Shown in pieces: positions 1 to 4,966 of a DNA stretch of 6,034 bases. Numbering within the stretch: position 1 is the first letter of the stretch; each line of letters opens with the position of its first letter. Source of the DNA: Dethiosulfovibrio sp. (GTDB taxonomy: Bacteria > Synergistota > Synergistia > Synergistales > Dethiosulfovibrionaceae); NCBI GenBank assembly GCA_028709985.1, contig JAQUTB010000119.1, forward strand, positions 1 through 6,034, written 5' to 3'. The notes under the pieces are model-generated. The model saw only the letters and a program-made list of their open reading frames with translations. It did no database searches and was not told the DNA's origin. The translations under genes were made by a program, and so were the position numbers.

Positions 1-1263
1 GGCCCCTCCATCGACTCGATTTTCGATGGAGAGAGAACCTCCGTACGACTCTACTGCCTCTCGAACGAAGGCCAGCCCTAGCCCCGTCGATCCCCACTGG
101 GACCTGAGCGAGCCTCTTTTGGAAAAGCCTGTACCGTTGTCAAAAACCCTGAAAATAACGCCACGATCCTCCCTATCCAGCTCCAGCACGATAGATGGGG
201 CCTCAACCCCCTCGGTGGCCCTGTGGGAGTTCTCCAAAAGGTTGACCAGAGCTCTGGATATCCTTATCACGTTGACCTTTATCCTCCAGCTATCGGCAAC
301 TTGGGGAACCTGGACCCTCACCTTTTCCGACCACTCCAAAGGCCTTATCTGGGACATGCAATAGTCCACCGCCTTAGCAGGAGATATGGTCTGAACCGCC
401 ATAGGGTCGCCTATCTCCGAGACCATCTGGTCCATCCTTCCAGCCGCCCTCTGAATGGTGTTGCCGTGGCTGATAACCGACGGATCGGATGAGGAATGGA
501 CAAGCACGTCCGCAAGACCTGTTATGGTGGTCAGAGGCCTCTTGAGGTCGTGTACAAGATACTGCATCTCCCTGAAAACCCTGCTTTGAACCTGATCCTG
601 CCTGAGCTTGGACAGCTCTCTCTCCCTGTCCCTTATGACCCTAAGCTGAGCCAATCTCTTCTCGTATCCGACGAAAAGCTCTATTACCACCATGGCCACC
701 GCAAAACTGAAGAAAAACAGCATAGTCCCCACCAGGTTTAGGACCCGATCCCGATCCATCAAAATGGCCACCTCTTTGATGGACATGCTTAGTTCGCCCC
801 ACCCAAATCCGTAGGCTGTGAGTGACGGAATCACGTCAAGCCACTGTAGGGAGAATATCAACACCCCAAGCACCACAACCCTGTTGCCCTGCCTAGCGAC
901 CCCTCGACTTAGGTATTGGATGATTCCTACGCTTATGAGGGCCATCACAGCAGGAACCCCAAAATGGGGAACCGACGGCAACCTCAAAAACCACGCTCCG
1001 GCGTAGCAGGCGGGGATCCCCAAAAGCGGGGTGTACTTCCCCCCCATCATGAACCATCCGGCGTAGAGAAAAAACGCCCTAGCAGCGTTTATGCCGACCA
1101 GTATAATCGCCGATACCAGCAAAAAACCGCTGTCTAAAAGCCTCACAGACCTATCCAAACTGGCGATAACCCACCTAGCGGGCCATGAGGGATAGTGGGA
1201 CAGAGCCCATATACCTATCATAAGTACCCCTAAACCGATAAAAAGCCTTCTATCCCCGTCCAA
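1..1263 (-). CDS. Membrane-bound sensor histidine kinase, C-terminus cut by window edge
   Basis: A minus-strand frame stays open from a TGA stop near 1324 to the left edge and reads as a two-component histidine kinase; 421 residues lie in the window. The N-terminal half is hydrophobic, with about six or seven likely membrane segments (roughly residues 7-21, 45-61, 63-75, 77-93, 102-118, 128-141 and 177-197) and no large extracellular domain. A charged, probably coiled-coil linker follows (199-230). The dimerisation box is YLVHDLKRPLTTITG with the likely phospho-acceptor His238. The ATP-binding domain shows an N box LLENSHRAT (Asn345), a G1 box DNGTG (375-379) and a G2 box STGLGLAFV (392-400). 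The text ends at SIENRVDGGA, so only about 10-20 residues should be missing. I chose the TTG at 1263 because an AGGGGGG ribosome-binding site lies 6 nt upstream; TTG at 1266 or GTG at 1296 are alternatives. No PAS, HAMP or receiver domain is visible. A partner response regulator, if any, lies outside the window, and the signal is unknown. Confidence 0.93.
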   Translation of the reverse strand, partial: MDGDRRLFIGLGVLMIGIWALSHYPSWPARWVIASLDRSVRLLDSGFLLVSAIILVGINAARAFFLYAGWFMMGGKYTPLLGIPACYAGAWFLRLPSVPHFGVPAVMALISVGIIQYLSRGVARQGNRVVVLGVLIFSLQWLDVIPSLTAYGFGWGELSMSIKEVAILMDRDRVLNLVGTMLFFFSFAVAMVVIELFVGYEKRLAQLRVIRDRERELSKLRQDQVQSRVFREMQYLVHDLKRPLTTITGLADVLVHSSSDPSVISHGNTIQRAAGRMDQMVSEIGDPMAVQTISPAKAVDYCMSQIRPLEWSEKVRVQVPQVADSWRIKVNVIRISRALVNLLENSHRATEGVEAPSIVLELDREDRGVIFRVFDNGTGFSKRGSLRSQWGSTGLGLAFVREAVESYGGSLSIENRVDGGA

Positions 1264-1422
1264 CAAAATCCCCCCTAACAGGCTATAGGTTACCACCTTA
1301 AGGACCTGGAGGGCACCTCTAAAAATTCACCTTTCAGTCCCCTCGGAGAGATCGTCCCGTCTGCGCCCTTGTCTCGCCCGGGCGTATACTCGACCTGCCT
1401 GTTTCGTACGAACCGCCTCGGA

Positions 1423-1439
1423 GGGCACGTCCTGTGCCC
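1423..1439. repeat. Tip hairpin 1 of the inverted repeat (GTCCT loop)
   Basis: Stem GGGCAC (1423-1428) pairs perfectly with GTGCCC (1434-1439) around the five-base loop GTCCT (1429-1433). It sits side by side with a second hairpin that has the same loop but a different stem, so the loop is conserved while the stem sequence changes in a compensating way. Confidence 0.8.
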
Positions 1440-1448
1440 CCTCGGCTT

Positions 1449-1469
1449 GGGGCGACGTCCTGTCGCCCC
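1449..1469. repeat. Tip hairpin 2 of the inverted repeat (GTCCT loop)
   Basis: Stem GGGGCGAC (1449-1456) pairs perfectly over 8 bp with GTCGCCCC (1462-1469) around loop GTCCT (1457-1461). It is separated from tip hairpin 1 by 9 nt. Identical loops on different perfect stems suggest two copies of a small palindromic unit. Confidence 0.82.
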
Positions 1470-1531
1470 ATTCGTACTCAAAGGCGGCAGGTCGAGCATA
1501 CGGGCTCGAAGGGGCTCCGTCGGAACGATCT

Positions 1532-1566
1532 CTCCAAGGACTAGAGTTTTTAGAGGTTCCTTGGAG
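1532..1566. repeat. Local stem-loop competing with the right arm of the long repeat
   Basis: CTCCAAGGA (1532-1540) is perfectly complementary to TCCTTGGAG (1558-1566) around a 17-nt loop. The left half and the loop are also used by the outer arm of the long inverted repeat, so the two pairings exclude one another. It ends 17 nt before the -35 box. There is no T-tract behind it on the plus strand, so it is not an obvious terminator. Confidence 0.55.
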
Positions 1567-1582
1567 GAAACAGAACAGGTAT

Positions 1583-1611
1583 TTGACACATCCGCTTTTT
1601 CAGTCTAATAT
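1583..1611 (+). promoter_or_regulatory. Sigma70-type promoter for the rpiR-aminotransferase-TRAP genes
   Basis: A consensus -35 box TTGACA (1583-1588) is followed after exactly 17 nt by TAATAT (1606-1611), five of six matches to the -10 consensus. Transcription would begin near 1618, giving a leader of about 65 nt before the TTG start of the regulator. It is the only strong promoter-like sequence I see ahead of the rightward genes, and the gaps between those genes are short, so it probably drives all four. Confidence 0.8.
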
Positions 1612-1618
1612 GACTAAA
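1599..1618. promoter_or_regulatory. Candidate operator: palindrome overlapping the -10 box
   Basis: The sequence reads TTCAGTC, then TAATAT, then GACTAAA. The two arms are inverted copies in six of seven positions (AGTC/GACT perfect, plus TT/AA outside one mismatch), centred exactly on the -10 box. RpiR-family regulators bind short palindromes and often control their own promoter, so the product of the next gene is the natural candidate to bind here. That is inference; a chance palindrome of this size cannot be ruled out. Confidence 0.5.
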
Positions 1619-1683
1619 GACGGAAATCCTGCAAGATACACACCTACATGATTTTTTTGATTCAAGGAAGGGGGATCAGCAAA

Positions 1684-2526
1684 TTGCTCAAGGAAAAGAT
1701 AGCCTCGGAGATAAAGGGATTTTCGCCGTCTCAGGCCAGAATAGCCCGATTCATACTGGATCACCCTCGGGAGGCCCCCTTCATGACCGCCAGTCAGATG
1801 GCGGAGAGGATCGACGTCAGCGAATCGTCGGTGATACGTTTCGCCTCTCACCTTGGCTATTCCGGTTACCCAGACCTAAAGGAAGCCATGAAGGAACTGC
1901 TATTGGATCAGATGACAACCATAGAGAGAATGGCCCTTTACGACGACGATCACCACAAGGAATCGACCTGTCAGAGGACCATGGCACTGGACATGCTGGA
2001 CCTTGGAGAGGCCCAAAAAGGCCTGGACCCAACAAAGGTACAACTCTTCGCTAAGACACTGGTTCAAGCACCATCGGTCTATTTCGCCGCCCAGCGAAGC
2101 TCCTCGGTTCTCGCCCAATACCTCGGCTTCTACCTCTCATGGTTCCTCCCTTCGGTGAACCACCTGACGGCGGACCTGTTCAGGGAAAAGCTGATCACCG
2201 CTCCATCCCAAAGCCTGGTGGTAGGGATAAGCTTTCCCAGATACTCAAGGTGGACGGTGGAGGTGGTTTCTATGGCTAAAGAGAGAGGCCACAGGATAGG
2301 GGTAATAAGCGACAGCTGCGACAGCCCTATGGCTCAGTCGAATCCGGAGCACACATTAGTCGTCCCCTGTAGGCATATATCCTTCATAGATTCCTTCACC
2401 GCCCCTATGAGCCTGATGAACTGCATCATAATGGCGGTGGCGGAGGAACTGGGAGAGAAGGCTAAGGGTAGGCTTGTGGAGCTGGAGGAACTCTGGACCG
2501 AGGGGTCGGTCTACTCGAGCAAATAG
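1684..2526 (+). CDS. RpiR-family transcriptional regulator (HTH plus SIS domain)
   Basis: The 280-residue product begins MLKEKIASEIKGFSPSQARI, typical of the RpiR family. The N-terminal winged HTH (about residues 1-77) has the recognition region ASQMAERIDVSESSVIRFAS (36-55) and the following LGYSGYPDLK. A SIS domain covers about 118-255, with the strand-turn segment VYFAAQRSSSVLAQYL starting at 132 and ISFPRYSRWTVE (182-193) where sugar-phosphate SIS domains usually have a Ser/Thr-rich loop. The FPRYS version occurs in RpiR regulators next to transport genes, so the ligand may not be a sugar phosphate (inference). I chose TTG at 1684: GGAAGGGGG (1666-1674) lies 9 nt upstream and the protein then starts where the family does. 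The in-frame ATG at 1648 would add 12 odd hydrophobic residues and has no good ribosome-binding site. It is the first gene after the promoter and probably regulates the transporter and aminotransferase genes and itself. Whether it represses or activates is not visible. Confidence 0.93.
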   Translation: MLKEKIASEIKGFSPSQARIARFILDHPREAPFMTASQMAERIDVSESSVIRFASHLGYSGYPDLKEAMKELLLDQMTTIERMALYDDDHHKESTCQRTMALDMLDLGEAQKGLDPTKVQLFAKTLVQAPSVYFAAQRSSSVLAQYLGFYLSWFLPSVNHLTADLFREKLITAPSQSLVVGISFPRYSRWTVEVVSMAKERGHRIGVISDSCDSPMAQSNPEHTLVVPCRHISFIDSFTAPMSLMNCIIMAVAEELGEKAKGRLVELEELWTEGSVYSSK

Positions 2527-2539
2527 AGAGAAAAAAATC

Positions 2540-2547
2540 AGGAGGTG
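2540..2547 (+). promoter_or_regulatory. Ribosome-binding site that decides the aminotransferase start
   Basis: AGGAGGTG is a near-perfect anti-SD complement and lies 9 nt before ATG 2557. The upstream GTG at 2545 falls inside this motif, so it cannot be the start of a gene that uses it. The site begins 13 nt after the rpiR stop codon. Confidence 0.75.
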
Positions 2548-2556
2548 CGAAGGGGA

Positions 2557-3897
2557 ATGGATTTCGGCAAACTCATACCAAGAAGCTACAAGGCGGAGCT
2601 GAGGAAGGCCGTTCGTGGGAAGGGCATATACCTCTACGACGACGAAGACAGAGAGTATATCGACGGTTGTTGCGGTGCTCTCATATCCAGCTTAGGTCAC
2701 GGTAACGAAGAGGTGGCGAAGGCGGTCTACGATCAGCTGCTAACGTTGGAGTTCGCCCATCCCTCACGGTGGCGAAACGACGCCACCTTAGAGGCCGCCG
2801 AGGAGGTAGCCTCCATCGCCCCAGGGGACCTCAAAAACGTCTGGTTCGTCAGCGGGGGAAGCGAGGCCATAGAGTCGGCCTTAAAGCTGGCGAGGCAGTA
2901 TTTCGTCGAGAGAGACGGCAAGGGGTCGGGGAAGACCACCTTCATAGCCAGATGGAACTCCTATCACGGGTCCACCATAGGAACCATGGGGCTGGCGGGA
3001 AGCATGGCGCGCCGGAGGGAATTCACCCCCCTCCTCCAGGAGAGCCCTAAAATACCTCCCCACTACTGCTATCGCTGCCCCTACGGCATGACCTGCCCTT
3101 CCTGCGAGCTTAAGTGTGCCACAGCTCTGGAGGACGAGATCCAGCGAATCGGCCCGGAGAGGGTCATAGCCTTCGTGGCGGAACCGGTGGTCGGCTCCAC
3201 CGTAGGTGCCCTTACCCCGCCGGAGGGGTACTGGCAGAGGATCAGGGAGATCTGCACGAAATACGACGTACTGCTCATAGCCGACGAGGTCATGACGGGA
3301 ATAGGCAGGACGGGCAAAGCCTTCTGCGTGGACAACTGGGACGTGGTCCCAGACATAATCTGCTCCGCCAAGGCCATGGCCAGCGGCTACTCCCCGGCAG
3401 GAGGCATCCTGGTAAGCCAAAAACTGGTTGACGTCCTCAAAGGGGGCAGCGGAGCGTTTCAGCACGGCCACACCTACAACGCCAATCCAGCCTCCGCGGC
3501 GGCGATAACCGCCAGCATCAGGATAATGAAACGAGACGGCCTGTTTGAAAACGCCATGAAAAGGGGGGAACAGCTCATGGCGGGGCTTAAGGACATGATG
3601 GACCTCCCTATAGTCGGCGACGTAAGGGGACTGGGCCTCATGAGAGGGATAGAGATAGTTGCTGATAAAGACACCAAAGAGCCCTTCCACCCATCCATCA
3701 AGGCGGCTGCGCTGGTGACCTCCTGCTGTATGGACCAGGGGCTGGTGGTCTACCCCGGAACAGGGATGATAAACGGAGTGGCAGGGGATCAGTTCCTCAT
3801 CGCCCCTCCCCTCATAGTCACCGAGGCCCAGATAGACGACATACTCAAAAAGCTGAGAGCGGGCCTGGAAGAGGCCTGTGTGAGGTTAAAGCCATAG
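2557..3897 (+). CDS. PLP-dependent class III aminotransferase
   Basis: The 446-residue product is full length for the class III (fold type I) family, which moves an amino group between an amine or amino acid and a 2-oxoacid in the cytoplasm. Visible landmarks are SGGSEA (99-104, cofactor phosphate loop) and NSYHG (134-138, with the ring-stacking aromatic Tyr136). LLIADEV (239-245) carries Asp243, which should contact the PLP nitrogen; SAKAMASGYSPAGG (270-283) carries Lys272, the expected Schiff-base lysine; and HGHTYNANP (303-311) carries Thr306 from the partner subunit. An unusual feature is a five-cysteine cluster, C171-x2-C174-x5-C180-x2-C183-x3-C187, in the region before the EPVVG strand. 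The substrate cannot be named: the family covers GABA, ornithine, taurine, beta-alanine and other amines. Position between an RpiR regulator and a TRAP importer suggests it processes the imported compound. The gene follows rpiR by 30 nt. Confidence 0.94.
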   Translation: MDFGKLIPRSYKAELRKAVRGKGIYLYDDEDREYIDGCCGALISSLGHGNEEVAKAVYDQLLTLEFAHPSRWRNDATLEAAEEVASIAPGDLKNVWFVSGGSEAIESALKLARQYFVERDGKGSGKTTFIARWNSYHGSTIGTMGLAGSMARRREFTPLLQESPKIPPHYCYRCPYGMTCPSCELKCATALEDEIQRIGPERVIAFVAEPVVGSTVGALTPPEGYWQRIREICTKYDVLLIADEVMTGIGRTGKAFCVDNWDVVPDIICSAKAMASGYSPAGGILVSQKLVDVLKGGSGAFQHGHTYNANPASAAAITASIRIMKRDGLFENAMKRGEQLMAGLKDMMDLPIVGDVRGLGLMRGIEIVADKDTKEPFHPSIKAAALVTSCCMDQGLVVYPGTGMINGVAGDQFLIAPPLIVTEAQIDDILKKLRAGLEEACVRLKP

Positions 3898-3954
3898 ATA
3901 AGGAGGTCTTTAAGCGACAAAGCACCGCAAACCCGAAAGGAGGAGAGTAAGCAC
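3898..3954 (+). promoter_or_regulatory. Spacer with two Shine-Dalgarno motifs
   Basis: The 57-nt gap holds AAGGAGGT (3900-3907) directly behind the aminotransferase stop, with no start codon at a usable distance. A second motif, AAAGGAGGAG (3936-3945), precedes ATG 3955 of the binding-protein gene by about 9-11 nt. The second is clearly the functional site. The first may be a chance match or a leftover. No promoter or terminator is apparent. Confidence 0.5.
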
Positions 3955-4905
3955 ATGAAGAAAAAGGTATTAGCTCTAGCACTATGCTGCGCCATGGCCC
4001 TGGGAGGAACCGCAAGCGCCAAGACCTTCATAACGATCGGATCGGGAGGGGTCGGAGGAACCTACTATCCCTTAGGAGGTTCCATGGCAGAGGTACTGAC
4101 CAAGGCGAATATAGACGTCAAGGCGACCTCCTGATCCACCGCCGCTTCCAGGGAAAACTGCCGACTTGTAGCCTCAGGCAGAGCCCATATAGGGATGACC
4201 ATGGGATCAACCCTATATCAGGCCTACAGCGGAACCGACGCATTCGAGGCCGACGGAGCCCTTCCCCTGGAGATCCTATTCAACATGTATCCCGCACCAC
4301 AGCACCTGGTCACCACAACCAGGACGGGAATAACCTCCTTCGAAGACCTGAAGGGCAAAAAGGTCTCATTGGGAGCCCCAGGCAGCGGAAACCAGGTTTT
4401 AGCCAGGATGATATTGGAGGCGGCAGGTATGGATCCTGATAAGGACTTCTCCGCCCAACAGCTCACCCAGCCTGAGGCCGCCATGGCCCTTAAAGACGGC
4501 AACGTGGACGCGGTTTTTTGGAACTTCGCCGCCCCCGGCTCGGCGGTCCTGGAGGTAGCGGCGGTCAGAGACGTGGTCCTGATTCCTCTGCCTGAGGAGC
4601 TGGTTAAAAAGGTAGTCGAGAAAAATTCATTCCTGTTCCCCTACACCATAAAGAAGGAGGTCTACCCCGGTCAGACCAAGGACACCCTCACGGTGGCGGA
4701 CGGAAACTACCTGGTGGTCAAAAAAGGCATGGACGAGACTCTGGGATACAACCTCACAAAGACCCTCATAGACAACAGAGAGGCCTTCATGAAGGTAACC
4801 CAGCAGGCGGTCCACTTCGCCCCTGAATCCTCCTCCGTGGGGATAATCCCCTTCACCCCTGGAGCTGTCAAATACTTCAAGGAGCAGGGCATAGAGGTAA
4901 AGTAG
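3955..4905 (+). pseudogene. TAXI-family TRAP transporter substrate-binding protein, interrupted by in-frame TGA
   Basis: The frame encodes a 316-position TAXI-family extracytoplasmic binding protein, normal length, with one TGA at codon 60. It starts with a signal peptide, MKKKVLALALCCAMALGGTA (1-20), with likely cleavage after Ala22 (A-S-A). The mature part opens with TIGSGGVGGTYYPLGG (27-42), the TAXI signature at the ligand cleft. After the TGA come STAASRENCRLVASG (61-75), FEDLKGKKVSLGAPGSGN (129-146) and a normal C-terminal lobe ending near SSVGIIPFTPGAVKYF. Both flanks fit the family with no frameshift, so the TGA is the only defect. It falls in the cleft loop just before the conserved S-T-x-A-S-x-E-N segment. 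If read as stop, only a 59-residue stub is made, and a restart at ATG 4195 would lack the signal peptide and half the first lobe. Alternatives are selenocysteine insertion, readthrough or a sequence error. The conventional call is a freshly inactivated gene; intact relatives deliver ligand to the permease encoded next. Confidence 0.72.
4132..4134 (+). other. In-frame TGA codon inside the TAXI gene
   Basis: TGA lies between TCC and TCC at codon 60 of the frame starting at 3955. Genome-wide reassignment is unlikely: TGG serves as Trp throughout the neighbours and no other in-frame TGA occurs in them. The three complete genes here all stop with TAG. A single base change from GGA, CGA or TCA would produce it. 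The 50 nt behind it contain only weak stems (for example CTGCC/GGCAG with a 14-nt loop), not a clear bacterial SECIS. Confidence 0.95.
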
Positions 4906-4916
4906 AAGGAAAAACC

Positions 4917-4941
4917 CAGGCTCCCCCTCAGGGGGAGCCTG
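4917..4941. repeat. Perfect 11-bp hairpin between binding protein and permease
   Basis: CAGGCTCCCCC (4917-4927) pairs perfectly with GGGGGAGCCTG (4931-4941) around a three-base loop TCA, beginning 12 nt after the binding-protein stop. On the plus strand it is followed by TATACC and A-rich sequence, so it lacks the T-tract of an intrinsic terminator; on the minus strand a short GGGTTTTT follows. The likely role is to protect the 3' end of the upstream mRNA or cause partial attenuation, so that more binding protein than permease is made, as known for other binding-protein-dependent transporters. The role is inference; the structure is directly visible. Confidence 0.8.
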
Positions 4942-4966
4942 TATACCAAAAAGGGAGGGGTAACAC

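Larger units (their letters stand above)
1315..1557. repeat. Long imperfect inverted repeat (cruciform or MITE-like element)
   Basis: Successive blocks on the left pair in order with blocks on the right. ACCTCTAAAAA (1315-1325) pairs with 1547-1557; AGTCC (1336-1340) with 1538-1542; GGAGAGATCGT (1345-1355) with 1525-1535. GTAT-A-CTCGACCTGCC (1384-1399) pairs with 1486-1501 with one mismatch, and GTACGAA (1406-1412) with 1471-1477. The segment between 1356 and 1383 pairs only patchily and contains a separate perfect palindrome, CGCCCGGGCG (1375-1384). Two small hairpins occupy the tip. The arms total about 240 nt, so a transcript from either strand could fold into one branched structure. The outer ends resemble terminal inverted repeats. 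Imperfect direct copies CCTGGAGG (1305-1312) and CCTTGGAGG (1559-1567) flank it, but one base differs in length, so a target duplication is not established. It lies upstream of the rightward promoter, so it would be transcribed only as part of a kinase leader. Confidence 0.8.
1264..1683. other. Gene-free divergent intergenic region
   Basis: This 420-nt stretch separates the leftward kinase from the rightward regulator. It holds no convincing gene: the open frames crossing it (1369-1608 plus, 1290-1589 minus) are arginine- and proline-rich translations of the two arms of an inverted repeat, with no family resemblance. It contains the inverted repeat (1315-1557), the rpiR-side promoter and palindrome (1583-1618) and a leader of about 65 nt before the regulator start. 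I found no strong minus-strand promoter for the kinase. The best weak match is a TTGCAG-like -35 on the minus strand at 1629-1634, whose -10 is poor. Confidence 0.8.

Noticed and set aside
26..1137. Several plus-strand open frames over the kinase
   Set aside because: The opposite strand encodes a continuous kinase with H, N and G boxes, so these short frames are shadows.
1290..1608. Open frames on both strands over the inverted repeat (1369-1608 plus, 1290-1589 minus)
   Set aside because: They are translations of paired arms, rich in Arg and Pro, without ribosome-binding sites of note or family resemblance.
1606..1634. Minus-strand promoter for the kinase (TTGCAG-like -35 at 1629-1634)
   Set aside because: No good -10 follows at proper spacing; the best hexamer lacks the key last T.
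2881..3690. 269-residue open frame antisense to the aminotransferase
   Set aside because: It lies wholly opposite a gene with clear catalytic motifs, and its translation (Gly/Arg/Tyr/His-rich) resembles no family; it is a by-product of codon bias.
4135..4185. Bacterial SECIS element behind the in-frame TGA
   Set aside because: I looked for a stem with a G/U-bearing apical loop about 16-37 nt from the TGA. Only short weak pairings appear (TTC/GAA around CAGG, CTGCC/GGCAG around 14 nt), which is not enough to call one.
3955..4905. Genome-wide reassignment of TGA to Trp or Gly
   Set aside because: The neighbouring genes use TGG for Trp and GGN for Gly, and none has any other in-frame TGA. One isolated TGA does not support a different code.
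4195..4905. An independent 236-residue protein starting at ATG 4195
   Set aside because: It is the in-frame remainder of the TAXI protein, lacks a signal peptide and the first part of lobe one, and the ATG has no good ribosome-binding site.
4917..4941. Intrinsic terminator at the end of the binding-protein gene
   Set aside because: The stem is strong, but the plus-strand tail is TATACC followed by A residues instead of a T-tract, and the permease gene continues the transporter.
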